64,000 nt of DNA from NCBI RefSeq assembly GCF_022811525.1, contig NZ_CP063982.1:2046001-2110000 (forward strand). Reading direction: 5' to 3'. This DNA is from Orrella daihaiensis. Its GTDB lineage: Bacteria > Pseudomonadota > Gammaproteobacteria > Burkholderiales > Burkholderiaceae_B. Below are positions 32,258 to 41,519 of the stretch, piece after piece. The notes beneath the pieces are model-generated. The model was not told the DNA's origin and did not search any database. It saw only the letters and a program-made list of their open reading frames with translations. Within the stretch, counting starts at the first letter, position 1, and each line of letters opens with the position of its first letter. The position numbers and the translations under genes are program-made.

Positions 32258-34117
32258 TCAAGCCGATTGCACCAGGCGGGTTTCGAGCTCTAGGCGAATC
32301 TGCTTAAGATGAGCCGGCAAGCCGTGCGCGAGTCTTTCAAAGAGTTCATCATGTAATTTGAACTCTTCCTGCCAAGCATTCGGATCGATTGAGGTGATCG
32401 AATTGAACATTTGCTCAGAGAAATCCATGCCTGCCCAGTCGATATCCTCGTAGCGCGGCGTAACACCAAACACGTGCTCTTGACCGCCAGCTTCGCGCTC
32501 AATGCGTGCCAACATCCACTTCAGCACCCGAGCGTTTTCACTGAACCCTGGCCAGACAAAACGGCCATTCTCGTCCGTTCTGAACCAATTGACACAGAAG
32601 ATCGATGGCAGCTTGGCACCGGAGGCCTGCATGCGCTCGCCCAACTGCAGCCAGTGCTCAAAATACTCGGCCATGTTGTAGCCACAAAATGGCAACATCG
32701 CGAACGGATCCCGGCGCACCACGCCTTGCTGGCCCATAGCAGCAGCGGTGGTCTCTGACCCCATGGTTGCTGCCATGTAAACGCCCTCCTGCCAACTACG
32801 TGCCTCAGTCACTAGGGGCACCGTACTGGATCGACGACCGCCAAATATGAACGCATCGATCTCTACGCCGGCTGGATCATCCCAAGCTTCATCCAGAACC
32901 GGGTTCTGAGTGGCCGACACAGTAAAGCGAGCGTTTGGATGGGCAGCCTTGACACCCTCTTTGCCTTTTTCCGGGGTCCAATCATTGCCCTTCCAATCGA
33001 TGCAGTGTGCGGGTGGCTCTTTAGACATGCCTTCCCACCAGACATCGCCATCGTCGGTCAATGCCACGTTGGTAAAGATCACGTTCTCATTTAAAGACGC
33101 CATACAGTTGTAATTCGACTGCTCATTGGTACCTGGCGCCACCCCGAAGTAACCCGCCTCGGGGTTAATGGCTCGAAGGCGTCCCTTGGCATCGGGCTTG
33201 ATCCAGGCGATGTCATCACCGATCGTGGTGATTTCCCAACCTTGCTGGGATAGACCAGAGGGCGGGATCAGCATGGCGAAGTTGGTTTTACCGCAGGCAG
33301 ACGGGAAAGCAGCTGCAACGTGGTATTTCTTGCCCCAGGGCGCTTTGACACCCAGAATCAACATGTGCTCGGCCAGCCACCCCAAACCATCCTTGGCAGC
33401 GGCTCGACCCATGGTTGAGGCGATACGCAACGCAAAACACTTCTTACCCAACAGCGCATTGCCGCCGTAACCTGACCCGTATGACCAGATTTCCCGGGTG
33501 GCTGGAAAATGCACAATGTACTTGGTTGAGTTACAAGGCCACGCAACGTCGGCCTGGCCATCAACCAAAGGTGCTCCAACGGTATGTACGCACGGCACAA
33601 ACTGACCATCCGTTCCAAGCACGTCATACACAGCTTTGCCCATGCGGGTCATCATGCGCATATTGACCACCACATAGGGTGAGTCAGAGATCTCGATGCC
33701 GATCTGGGCAATCGGCGAACCTAACGGCCCCATAGAAAACGGCACAACATACATAGTGCGCCCCCTCATGCAACCATCAAACAGCCCATCGAGCGTTTGA
33801 CGCATTTCGGCGGGCGCAATCCAGTTGTTAGTGGGGCCGGCATCCTCCTGGCGATCCGTGCAGATGAAGGTTCGATCCTCCACACGAGCCACGTCATCGG
33901 CCGAGGAACGCGCCAGAAAAGAATTCGGACGCTTGGCGGGGTTCAAACGAATCAGCGTGCCCGCCTGCACCATCTGCTCGCAAAGGCGGTCATATTCTTG
34001 CTGTGAACCGTCACACCAAACAATTTGCTTGGGCTTGGTTTTGTTGGCAATGTCTGCCACCCAGCGCTTGATGCCTTCATGCTTTACGTAGTCAGGGGCT
34101 TGGATTGTCTCGATCAT
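32258..34117 (-). CDS. pckG: Phosphoenolpyruvate carboxykinase (GTP)
   Basis: Converts oxaloacetate and GTP to PEP and CO2 for gluconeogenesis. The 619-residue protein is of the GTP class: FPSACGKTNFAMLIPP carries the P-loop and reactive Cys, IGDDIAWIKPD the metal-binding kinase-2 motif, GYFGVAPGTNEQSNYN a substrate loop and FGGRRSSTVPLV a further conserved block. The ATG at 34117 is preferred over a TTG two codons earlier. A strong terminator follows. The GTP enzyme is the usual one in this branch of Betaproteobacteria. Confidence 0.97.
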   Translation of the reverse strand: MIETIQAPDYVKHEGIKRWVADIANKTKPKQIVWCDGSQQEYDRLCEQMVQAGTLIRLNPAKRPNSFLARSSADDVARVEDRTFICTDRQEDAGPTNNWIAPAEMRQTLDGLFDGCMRGRTMYVVPFSMGPLGSPIAQIGIEISDSPYVVVNMRMMTRMGKAVYDVLGTDGQFVPCVHTVGAPLVDGQADVAWPCNSTKYIVHFPATREIWSYGSGYGGNALLGKKCFALRIASTMGRAAAKDGLGWLAEHMLILGVKAPWGKKYHVAAAFPSACGKTNFAMLIPPSGLSQQGWEITTIGDDIAWIKPDAKGRLRAINPEAGYFGVAPGTNEQSNYNCMASLNENVIFTNVALTDDGDVWWEGMSKEPPAHCIDWKGNDWTPEKGKEGVKAAHPNARFTVSATQNPVLDEAWDDPAGVEIDAFIFGGRRSSTVPLVTEARSWQEGVYMAATMGSETTAAAMGQQGVVRRDPFAMLPFCGYNMAEYFEHWLQLGERMQASGAKLPSIFCVNWFRTDENGRFVWPGFSENARVLKWMLARIEREAGGQEHVFGVTPRYEDIDWAGMDFSEQMFNSITSIDPNAWQEEFKLHDELFERLAHGLPAHLKQIRLELETRLVQSA

Positions 34118-34282
34118 GGTCAAGTGTCATAGAGTTTTAAAAAAGAGATCGCACGATCTTAGCACCGTGACTAGGCCCAGAAATCAGTGACAGCCCTAGT
34201 TCTCTCAGTAACCATAACCACAACATGGTTCAATCCGGTTAACCTTCGGTGTGTTCAATCAAATCAAACCCATACTTAGCCT

Positions 34283-35629
34283 ATGACCCAGCCGACTGAG
34301 CGCAATCAAACTGAGTTAGACGACGAATCTTTCGCGCACATTAATCAGGGCCTGATCAGGTTACTGACGGTCGCTGCGATCGCCGGCGTAGCCGTTGGCT
34401 TGGTCGGCGGCAGCTTCCACTGGCTACTCGTGCATGGGGGTGCTGGATTTTTAGAGACTCTGGCTCACTGGAAAGAGCATGGGATCTGGGGTTTGCCCGG
34501 CTGGATTGCGGCGATGGCTGTGGTGGGCACTTCAGTAGCCCTGGCACGTTGGCTAGTGACCTTTGCGCCGTCATCGGCCGGCAGTGGCGTGCAGCATGTC
34601 GAAGCCGTGATGCGCGAGCAAGCGCAGCCAGCGCCGTTTCGGGTATTGCCCATTAAATATGTGGGCGGCTTGTTGGCCATGGTTCCGGGCCTGGCCTTAG
34701 GTCGCGAAGGCCCCACTATCCAGATGGCCGCAGTCATTGGTACTCAATGTGGCAAGATTTTCCGGCTTGCCCGGGAAGACCGCTTCATGATGTACACCGC
34801 CGTCGCAGGTTCCGGACTATCGGTTGCATTTAACGCACCGTTAGCCGGCGCCGCGTTTGTACTTGAGGAAGTTGCCCGGCGGGTAACCGCCAGACGCTTG
34901 TTGGTGACCCTAGTGGCAGTGGCCACTGCCATGGCGGTTTACCGCGGGTATTTTGGTAATGACGTCGAGTTTGACGTCTCCGAGTTTCTGCCGGCCACAC
35001 CGACCGAATTCATCGTCTACGCGCTATTTGGTGGCATCATGGGTGCTCTAGGCGTGGCCTACAACAAGTCCGTTCTGTTTGGCCTGAACAGTTTTAGCAA
35101 CATTGCACCGACTGTCTCTCCCATTGCCAAGGCCGGCGTGATCGGGGCAGCGCTCGGCCTGCTGGCCTACTATCAGCCGAATTTGGTGGGCGGTGGCGAA
35201 CTGCAAGCCAACATGGTGCTAGCCGGCCAGTTTGGCATCGGTGGATTACTGCTGCTATTTGCTGTGCGCTGGGTGCTAGGACCTATTTCTTACTCCATGG
35301 GCACGCCTGGCGGATTGTTTGCCCCATTGCTGCTGGTCGGTGCGGTCACCGGGGCACTATTTGCCCACGGCGCCAACGTGATCCTGCCTACCTCCACAGC
35401 GCTCACCCCAGCGGCATTTGCCTTGGTGGGCATGGCGGCGTTCTTCACCGCCGTGGTGCGAGCCCCGTTTACCGGCGTACTGCTGATTACCGAGATGAGT
35501 GGGTCGGTGGATTTGGTGATTCCGATGGTGGTCGCTGGGGTAACCGCAACTGTCATGGCTGACCTTATGAAAGGTGAACCGATCTACGACTCATTAAGGG
35601 CGAGAATGCCAGTCCAGAACAAGGATTAA
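34283..35629 (+). CDS. ClC family chloride channel or chloride/proton antiporter
   Basis: A 448-residue membrane protein with about ten hydrophobic helices. The selectivity segments are recognisable: SSAGSGVQHVE (GSGIP-like), GREGPTIQMAAVIG (GREGP loop), SVAFNAPLAGAAFVLEEV and the late GTPGGLFAPLLLVGAV. The GREGP Glu, the external gating residue, is present, so the protein should be functional. The second Glu of transporters is replaced by other residues or not identifiable by eye, so channel versus exchanger is open. It has no C-terminal CBS domains. It stands alone, divergent from pckG. Confidence 0.9.
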   Translation: MTQPTERNQTELDDESFAHINQGLIRLLTVAAIAGVAVGLVGGSFHWLLVHGGAGFLETLAHWKEHGIWGLPGWIAAMAVVGTSVALARWLVTFAPSSAGSGVQHVEAVMREQAQPAPFRVLPIKYVGGLLAMVPGLALGREGPTIQMAAVIGTQCGKIFRLAREDRFMMYTAVAGSGLSVAFNAPLAGAAFVLEEVARRVTARRLLVTLVAVATAMAVYRGYFGNDVEFDVSEFLPATPTEFIVYALFGGIMGALGVAYNKSVLFGLNSFSNIAPTVSPIAKAGVIGAALGLLAYYQPNLVGGGELQANMVLAGQFGIGGLLLLFAVRWVLGPISYSMGTPGGLFAPLLLVGAVTGALFAHGANVILPTSTALTPAAFALVGMAAFFTAVVRAPFTGVLLITEMSGSVDLVIPMVVAGVTATVMADLMKGEPIYDSLRARMPVQNKD

Positions 35630-35755
35630 ACCAAGACTATTTCGTGCTTGGCGTGTGGCAACTCAAGCGGGACCTCGTAACGAACTTTATGTCGTTGCCG
35701 TGTAGAGAGTCTATGAGACTGATGCGCTAATGACCCGCAGCAACAAAGAACCACC

Positions 35756-36949
35756 CTACGCTGAACATCGGCGCATCGGCGTCAAGGCATCGTAAAATTG
35801 CTGCGTTGCCAGTGGCCAAGTGAATTGGGCAGCCCGATGGATTGCCGCTGACCGATCAATATTCAAACACGCCAGGCAGGCTTGCTTTAAATCATCATGC
35901 AAAACGCCTGCGCCCGAGTCTCCCACCACGTCGATGGGTCCGGCAACCGGGTAGGCAGCCACCGGTAAGCCACAAGCCATGGCCTCTACCATCACCAGGC
36001 CAAACGTATCGGTTAGGCTAGGGAATACAAAGACATCGGCCTGGCTGTAGAGCTTGGCAAGCTCTTCTTGGGGAATCACGCCAATGTAGCGTGCATTTGG
36101 ATATTGACGCTTTAGCCCCTCAGCCATCGGCCCCTCGCCCGCCACCCACTTTTGTCCAGGCAAATCGAGCTTTAGAAACGCTTCGACGTTTTTTTCTATG
36201 GCAAGTCGCCCGGCATACAAAAAAACCGGGTTGTCTTTACGAGGCGGCTCCTGTTGCATACGGGGATAGAAGATGTCGTGCGCCACCCCTCTGGACCAAT
36301 GCACTACATGGTGAAATCCACGGTCTTGCAGGTCTTTGACAATTGCAGGCGTAGGCGCCAACACTGCCGATGAAGCACCATGAAAGCGACGCAACAAAGC
36401 ATATGACCAATCAAGTGGGACGCCGATGCGCGCTTTGACGTACTCCGGAAAACGGGTGTGATAAGCCGTTGTAAACGCCCAGCCCTGGCGTCGTGCAACA
36501 CGTCGAGCAGCCCATCCAAGTGGGCCCTCTGTTGCAATGTGCAGCGCATCAGGGTCGATTTGCTCGATCATGGCTTGCACGCGCCGGGCGGACGTCAGAG
36601 ACAGCCGTATCTCTGGATAACTCGGACACGGCAACGTTTTAAACGATAGTGGCGTTAGCATCTCTACCTGCACGCCACTGGCCTGAAGGTTTGCTCGGGT
36701 ATTGCCAAGCGTCCGTACAACACCGTTGACCTGTGGCTGCCAGGCGTCAGTCACGATCAGCAATCGCTTTATTTTTCTTTCAGTTGGCGGCTCGTGCAAT
36801 GACGACGGGCTCTGGCTGGCTACCTCGGTGAGGTTGATGTCTGTGTTGTTGTTCAAGGTGTTCTCCGGTGTGCTCTCGATCGTCTTCAACAACTTTCTCT
36901 CCTGCCATGGCTCGGTAGGGCCAGTGGATAAGTTTGAGTTCACCTTCAT
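35756..36949 (-). CDS. Glycosyltransferase family 4 (MgtA-like)
   Basis: A GT-B enzyme of up to 397 residues. The conserved part begins RLLIVTDAWQPQVNGVVRTL at about residue 61; downstream are HIATEGPLGWAARR, TTAYHTRFPEYV, FLYAGRLAIEKNVEAFL and FPSLTDTFGLVMVEAMACGLP. This matches lipid or mannose glycosyltransferases such as MgtA. As annotated, the first 57 codons overlap the preceding phosphoesterase gene by 170 bases and look unlike a glycosyltransferase, so translation probably begins nearer its stop, for example at the TTG at 36799. Pairing with an LpxH-like phosphoesterase points to cell-envelope glycolipid work. Confidence 0.88.
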   Translation of the reverse strand: MKVNSNLSTGPTEPWQERKLLKTIESTPENTLNNNTDINLTEVASQSPSSLHEPPTERKIKRLLIVTDAWQPQVNGVVRTLGNTRANLQASGVQVEMLTPLSFKTLPCPSYPEIRLSLTSARRVQAMIEQIDPDALHIATEGPLGWAARRVARRQGWAFTTAYHTRFPEYVKARIGVPLDWSYALLRRFHGASSAVLAPTPAIVKDLQDRGFHHVVHWSRGVAHDIFYPRMQQEPPRKDNPVFLYAGRLAIEKNVEAFLKLDLPGQKWVAGEGPMAEGLKRQYPNARYIGVIPQEELAKLYSQADVFVFPSLTDTFGLVMVEAMACGLPVAAYPVAGPIDVVGDSGAGVLHDDLKQACLACLNIDRSAAIHRAAQFTWPLATQQFYDALTPMRRCSA

Positions 36950-37682
36950 GGGTCTCTACCAATGCTGACAGGCTCTCGACCCAGTCGCCGTCATTGCAAT
37001 AGAGTGTGCCTTCAATGTCACGGATCTCGGCTTTATGAATATGGCCACATACCACTCCGTCAAATCCGCGCTGCTTTGCCTCGTTGGTCACTGCGGTTTC
37101 AAATGCGGTGATGAACGACACTGCGTTCTTGACTTTGTGCTTGAGGTATTGAGAAAGTGACCAGTACGACAACCCAAACCGGTGACGCCAGCGATTAAAA
37201 CTGTTGTTCAGCTTCAACACCAGGGTATAGAGCGTATCGCCCACGTAGGCCAGCCACTTGGCGTGCTGAATCACCCCGTCGAAATAGTCACCATGAATGA
37301 TCAGTAGCTTTTTGCCATTAAGCATGTGGTGGGTGGCTTCGTTCACGATACGAATATCGCCAAACGCTAGACCGATGAACTGGCGCAACACCTCATCGTG
37401 ATTGCCTGCTACGTAAGTGACTCGCGTGCCTTTACGTGATTTACGCAGGACCTTTTGCACGACGTCGTTATGCGATTGTTTCCAGTACCAATGCTTGCGT
37501 AATTGCCAACCATCGATGATATCGCCAACAAGATAGAGATCCCAAGACTGGTTATGACGCAGAAAGTCCAGTAAAAACTCGGCCTGACAGCCTGCTGTAC
37601 CCAAGTGGATATCGGAAATCCAGATGGCGCGGTAATGCGCATGAACTCGGGCGGGGGTTTCGATAGGCGATGTCGCGTTCAT
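36780..37682 (-). CDS. UDP-2,3-diacylglucosamine diphosphatase-like metallophosphoesterase
   Basis: A 300-residue enzyme of the calcineurin-like superfamily. Five metal-binding motifs are in order: ISDIHLG, LVGDIIDGW, VAGNHDE, LIIHGDYFDG and VVCGHIHKAEI. Relatives close to LpxH remove UMP from UDP-2,3-diacylglucosamine in lipid A synthesis, but this longer group, often paired with an MgtA-like glycosyltransferase, may have another substrate. The C-terminal 45 residues are Glu/His/Gln-rich and look disordered; they coincide with the overlap with the next gene. The ATG at 37682 is preferred to a GTG two codons earlier. Confidence 0.88.
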   Translation of the reverse strand: MNATSPIETPARVHAHYRAIWISDIHLGTAGCQAEFLLDFLRHNQSWDLYLVGDIIDGWQLRKHWYWKQSHNDVVQKVLRKSRKGTRVTYVAGNHDEVLRQFIGLAFGDIRIVNEATHHMLNGKKLLIIHGDYFDGVIQHAKWLAYVGDTLYTLVLKLNNSFNRWRHRFGLSYWSLSQYLKHKVKNAVSFITAFETAVTNEAKQRGFDGVVCGHIHKAEIRDIEGTLYCNDGDWVESLSALVETHEGELKLIHWPYRAMAGEKVVEDDREHTGEHLEQQHRHQPHRGSQPEPVVIARAAN

Positions 37683-37824
37683 GGACACTCATGGTGCCCT
37701 GTGCATTTGACACCAAGGTTGCACCACCATGAACTTTCTGTGACAGCGACAAAATTACAACGATGTGATGGGCCTGGATTGAATGTGCCAGGGATACGTA
37801 TGCGATCGGCCCGGTTTTGTTTGG

Positions 37825-38805
37825 TCAGGCCAGCGAATCGATGTACTGATGAATGATGTCGTGAAACGAAGCATCTGCCCTCAAGCCTAGAGACTTTGCT
37901 CTAGCCGAATCGAATGTGCCAGGCCAGCTACCCACCACTTTGGCAATTGTGGCATCGGGCTCAAGCGACACTAAAGCACGAGTCTCGGATCCTGCGATAT
38001 CCTCAAGTGCAGCCAACATGTCAGCCACGGTCAAGCTCAGTGCTGGCAGGTTGATCGCCGTACGACCTGCCAATTCATCGCGCGAGGCCTCGGTCACACG
38101 CAAGATGCCGGCAATGGTATTTTGTGGTGATGCCAGCGCGACTTTGGTCTCTGGATCGACAGGGCAGATCGCGGATTGCCCCGCGAGCGGCTCGCGGATA
38201 ATGCCCGACAAAAAACTGGAGGCTGCCCCGTTGGGTCGTCCGGGCCGCACGCAGACTGTCATCAGTCTCGCTACTCGACCATCGATGAACCCTTTGCGAG
38301 TGTAATCAGCGATCAGTTGCTCGCACACGAACTTATGAACGCCGTAGCTGGACTGGGGCACAGGCAGGGTGGCATCGGTGATAACTGGCGGCATCGGCAG
38401 ACCAGCGTCACCACCAAAAACAGCCACAGAGCTCGCAAAAAAAAGTTTGGCTGCCAAGCCAGTTTCCGTGTGCTGATTACGCAGTTTCTCCAATAGCGCC
38501 TGGGTCGTGGCCAGGTTGGCACGCAAACCCAACGAGAAATCCGCCTCACACTCAGCCGACACCGCTGACGCCAAATGAAACACGCCGTCATAAACGCTCT
38601 CAAAGAGCTCTGGCAAGCTTTCATACAAGTCACCCTGGTGCACCTGTACCCGGCTGTCCGCGATAACCCCCGGATCACTTGAAGGCACCCTATCGGTGAG
38701 GACCACCGACTCAATGACCTGCCCGTTCAGTTGTGAACGGGACAACAACTCGCGTACAAGTTCTCGCCCAAGAAACCCGGCGGCACCGGTGATTAACAGC
38801 TTCAT
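37825..38805 (-). CDS. NAD-dependent epimerase/dehydratase, D-erythronate dehydrogenase-like (DenD)
   Basis: An extended SDR of 326 residues starting MKLLITGAAGFLGRELVREL. Other marks are VFHLASAVSAECEADFSLG, catalytic Ser in FFASSVAVFGG, YxxxK in SSYGVHKFVCEQL and RLMTVCVRPGRPNGAASSFL. This set matches the DenD group, which oxidises D-erythronate in four-carbon acid sugar use. None of the partner kinase, aldolase or PdxA2-type genes is nearby, although a TRAP transporter lies 650 bases away in the other direction. The symbol is therefore left out. The frame runs 15 codons beyond the chosen ATG. Confidence 0.82.
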   Translation of the reverse strand: MKLLITGAAGFLGRELVRELLSRSQLNGQVIESVVLTDRVPSSDPGVIADSRVQVHQGDLYESLPELFESVYDGVFHLASAVSAECEADFSLGLRANLATTQALLEKLRNQHTETGLAAKLFFASSVAVFGGDAGLPMPPVITDATLPVPQSSYGVHKFVCEQLIADYTRKGFIDGRVARLMTVCVRPGRPNGAASSFLSGIIREPLAGQSAICPVDPETKVALASPQNTIAGILRVTEASRDELAGRTAINLPALSLTVADMLAALEDIAGSETRALVSLEPDATIAKVVGSWPGTFDSARAKSLGLRADASFHDIIHQYIDSLA

Positions 38806-38864
38806 CAAAACGCCCCAAAAATCCGTTGGAAGTGACCATGAACATGACAAGATTGCTAATCATA

Positions 38865-39302
38865 CTAGGCGGCCCGTTCCACTTCCTTAACCTCATACTG
38901 CAACACCGCTTGTTTCCAGTCTGCCGGCAAAGGAGTGCTGGAGCGAGTTTTACTATCCACACAGACATAGATCATCTCGCCGCTGGTGACCATGACATCG
39001 CCACAGTAAATCTCGAGCACGAACTTAAGGCTCGAGTTGCCTAAATAAGCAACCCGCACATGAATTTCCAATTCATCGTCGTACTTGGCTGGGGCGTGGT
39101 ATTCCACTACCGACTTACGCGCAAAGAACTCTTTGCCCGATTTTTGTTGGGTGACCACGTTGGGCAAGCCCACGGCACGCGCATATTCTGTGACCGCCAC
39201 ATCAAAAAAGGTCAGATAGTGGCCGTTAAACACGATCCACTGTGGATCACACTCAACCCAGCGTACTCGGTGAAAATAGACAAACTTGAAATCCGATTTC
39301 AT
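38865..39302 (-). CDS. Acyl-CoA thioesterase (hotdog fold, 4-hydroxybenzoyl-CoA type)
   Basis: A 145-residue single hotdog-fold protein. RVRWVECDPQWIVFNGHYLTFFD contains the conserved Asp of the 4HBT family (usually D.xxH/N.V), and EYHAPAKYDDELEIHVRVAYLG with VTSGEMIYVCVDSKTR complete the fold pattern. YbgC-like relatives hydrolyse acyl-CoA. The ATG at 39302 is used; the frame also opens at a TTG seven codons earlier. It lies 59 bases upstream of the DenD-like gene on the same strand. Confidence 0.88.
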   Translation of the reverse strand: MKSDFKFVYFHRVRWVECDPQWIVFNGHYLTFFDVAVTEYARAVGLPNVVTQQKSGKEFFARKSVVEYHAPAKYDDELEIHVRVAYLGNSSLKFVLEIYCGDVMVTSGEMIYVCVDSKTRSSTPLPADWKQAVLQYEVKEVERAA

Positions 39303-39458
39303 CAGCACACCCTGTGATCGCAATAATCGTTTTATTTGACAAACGAGCTACTATACGTTTCTTTCATGATACTGACATCTACTGATCGCTGAGCGTGACT
39401 AAGTTGTGATTCCTGAGCTTACCCATTGCGTCAGCAGCAAGTTGTTGGGGAATTTATT

Positions 39459-39959
39459 GTGAGTCGTCTAATTCTGACGCTAGATAGATACATCACTGGC
39501 GTTTCATGGGCAGTGGCCTCTTTCTTGTTGGCCATCATCAGTTGTCTTGGCTTATGGCAAGTCGTGGCTCGCTTTGTATTGTCGCAACCCTCGACCTGGA
39601 CCGAAGAGATCATGCGCAGGCTTTTGATCTGGTGCGTGATGCTAGGTGTTGTGGTCGCCTTACGCCAAGGGGTGCTCGTGTGCGTTGACCTGGCGTTACG
39701 CATGACCACAGGCCGATGGCACACTGCGGTACGGTGGTTTGTAACCCTTGCAACCGCCTCATTTCTGGCCACGATTGTGTATTTTGGGGTGCAGCTTGCC
39801 TATCGTGTGCGGTTTCAAACTTTTGCCAGCATCGATATCTCAATTGCCTGGGCTTACGCAGCGGTCCCAGTCGGGGCAACACTGGCCATCGTGGCCGTCA
39901 TGGCTCATCATCTAGACCCTAAAAAGCCAGACGCACGTGCGATGGCTGCTGGCGACTAA
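39459..39959 (+). CDS. TRAP transporter small permease (DctQ)
   Basis: A 166-residue protein with four hydrophobic spans, the usual DctQ topology. RFVLSQPSTWTEEIMRRLLIWCVMLG holds the W.EE..R family signature after span one. The GTG at 39459 with GGGGA nine bases upstream is preferred to a TTG 11 codons earlier. The large permease gene starts 16 bases downstream. No gene for a periplasmic solute-binding protein (DctP) is found in the neighbourhood. Confidence 0.88.
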   Translation: MSRLILTLDRYITGVSWAVASFLLAIISCLGLWQVVARFVLSQPSTWTEEIMRRLLIWCVMLGVVVALRQGVLVCVDLALRMTTGRWHTAVRWFVTLATASFLATIVYFGVQLAYRVRFQTFASIDISIAWAYAAVPVGATLAIVAVMAHHLDPKKPDARAMAAGD

Positions 39960-39974
39960 TCGGGGTAATCAGAT

Positions 39975-41498
39975 ATGCCGATCACCCTCTTGATCACCAT
40001 GTTGCTGGGCTTTGCGCTCAGCGTCTCAATCGCCGTTTCCATCGGAGGTGCAGCCGTACTTGGCTTAGCCATCTTTGATAACAGCAGACTCATCATGGCG
40101 CCAAAGGAGATGTTTAGCGCCATCGACAAATTTCCTTTGGCTGCCATACCCTTTTTTATTCTGGCAGGTAACCTCATGGAACGTGGCGGCATTTCTGGAC
40201 GCCTGGTTGATTTTGCCAAGAGTCTGGTCGGTGGCGTGCAAGGCGGGCTGCCCATGACGACCGTACTGACGTGCATGATCTTTGCAGCCGTCTCCGGGTC
40301 TTCAGTAGCAACTACCTTTGCCATTGGTGCCATCCTGATCCCGGCCTTGGTCAAGCACGGCTATCCCCGGCCCTACACGGCCGCCTTGCAGGCCACTTCG
40401 GCTGAATTAGGCGTAGTCATCCCGCCATCCATCCCCATGATTCTGTTTGGAGTGGCTGCCGAAGTCTCGATTGGCGAGCTCTTTATCGCCGGGATCGGAC
40501 CGGGGATTCTAATCAGTATTGCTTTGATGCTGTTTGTGCACCTTTACTGCCGCTTTAAAGGCTGGGGAAAGAACGACGGTGATGGTCGCTTGTCGGTGAC
40601 GAGCGCCACCCTGAAAGCCGGTTGGGCACTGCTCATGCCCGTGATTATTCTTGGCGGCATTTATGGCGGAATCTTCACGCCTACTGAGGCGGCAGTTGTG
40701 GCCGTGTTTTATGCACTGATCGTGGGTATGCTGCTGCATCGCGAACTGAGCTGGCGTGACATCATTGATTGCCTAAAAAAATCAGTGGTCTCAAGTGCAG
40801 TCATCATGTTCATCATTGCAAACGCAGGGCTGTTTGCCTTCATCATCACGCGCGCGGGTATCCCTGAAGCGATCGGCGAGTGGCTAACTACCATGCTGAC
40901 TTCGCCAGCGATGTTCCTGATTGGCGTGAACGTCGCCCTATTCGTGATTGGCATGTTCATCGAAACATCAGCTGCCATCATTGTGCTGGCGCCCATCCTG
41001 ACACCTGTGGCAATCTACTTTGGTGTGGATCCGATCCACTTCGGCATCATCATGGTCGTCAATCTTGCGCTGGGCATGATCACCCCGCCATTTGGCGTGA
41101 ATTTATTTGCAGCATGCACAGTCGCGCAGGTCTCGCTAGAAAAAGTAATCAAGTACCTCGTGCCATTTGTACTGACCATCATCAGTTGCTTGATGCTGAT
41201 TTCCTATGTGCCACAAATCAGCCTGACACTCAGAGACCTGGTCTATTCACAGACCCCGGCCACGGCACCAGCACCAGCATCGGCTCCACTGACCCCCGCC
41301 GGCCCAACACCCTCGGTCACTCCCTCTGTGGCTCCCTCTGTAGGTCCCTCCTTGGGCCCATCGCCTGTCAGTCCATCCCCGATCGGACCGTCTCCGGTTG
41401 GTCCGTCGCCCGTTGCGCCATCGCCTGTTGCACCAAGCCCGATCGGACCTACACCGATTGCACCCACGCCGATAGCCCCATCGCCCGCACCGAACTAA
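39975..41498 (+). CDS. TRAP transporter large permease (DctM) with long Pro/Ser-rich C-terminal tail
   Basis: Couples solute uptake to the sodium gradient together with DctQ and a binding protein. Residues 1-426 form the usual DctM core of about 12 spans, with FPLAAIPFFILAGNLMERGG, AAVSGSSVATTFAIG, SAELGVVIPPSIPMILFG, GGIYGGIFTPTEAAVVAVFY and LGMITPPFGVNLFAA. Residues 428-507 are a low-complexity tail of Pro-Ser/Thr-Pro units (PSPVGPSPVAPSPV and similar) not found in ordinary DctM proteins. The frame is continuous and the tail ends in a normal stop, so it seems real. The substrate is unknown; the hydrolase gene 21 bases downstream may act on it. Confidence 0.92.
   Translation: MPITLLITMLLGFALSVSIAVSIGGAAVLGLAIFDNSRLIMAPKEMFSAIDKFPLAAIPFFILAGNLMERGGISGRLVDFAKSLVGGVQGGLPMTTVLTCMIFAAVSGSSVATTFAIGAILIPALVKHGYPRPYTAALQATSAELGVVIPPSIPMILFGVAAEVSIGELFIAGIGPGILISIALMLFVHLYCRFKGWGKNDGDGRLSVTSATLKAGWALLMPVIILGGIYGGIFTPTEAAVVAVFYALIVGMLLHRELSWRDIIDCLKKSVVSSAVIMFIIANAGLFAFIITRAGIPEAIGEWLTTMLTSPAMFLIGVNVALFVIGMFIETSAAIIVLAPILTPVAIYFGVDPIHFGIIMVVNLALGMITPPFGVNLFAACTVAQVSLEKVIKYLVPFVLTIISCLMLISYVPQISLTLRDLVYSQTPATAPAPASAPLTPAGPTPSVTPSVAPSVGPSLGPSPVSPSPIGPSPVGPSPVAPSPVAPSPIGPTPIAPTPIAPSPAPN
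41266..41492 (+). repeat. Degenerate tandem repeat coding for Pro-Ser-Pro units
   Basis: The DNA repeats a loose nine-base unit of the type CCATCGCCT/GTT with variants, giving PSPxGPSPxA in protein. Codon choice varies between copies, so the array is not freshly duplicated. Because stop codons are rare in it, all neighbouring frames stay open here and produce long false ORFs on both strands. Confidence 0.75.
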
Positions 41499-41519
41499 TA
41501 CATCCTAACGGAGTACCTC

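Noticed and set aside
41243..41467. Gly-rich minus-strand frame opposite the TRAP tail (GATGDG-type repeats)
   Set aside because: It is the complement of the Pro/Ser repeat; no start signals and it is antisense to a confident gene.
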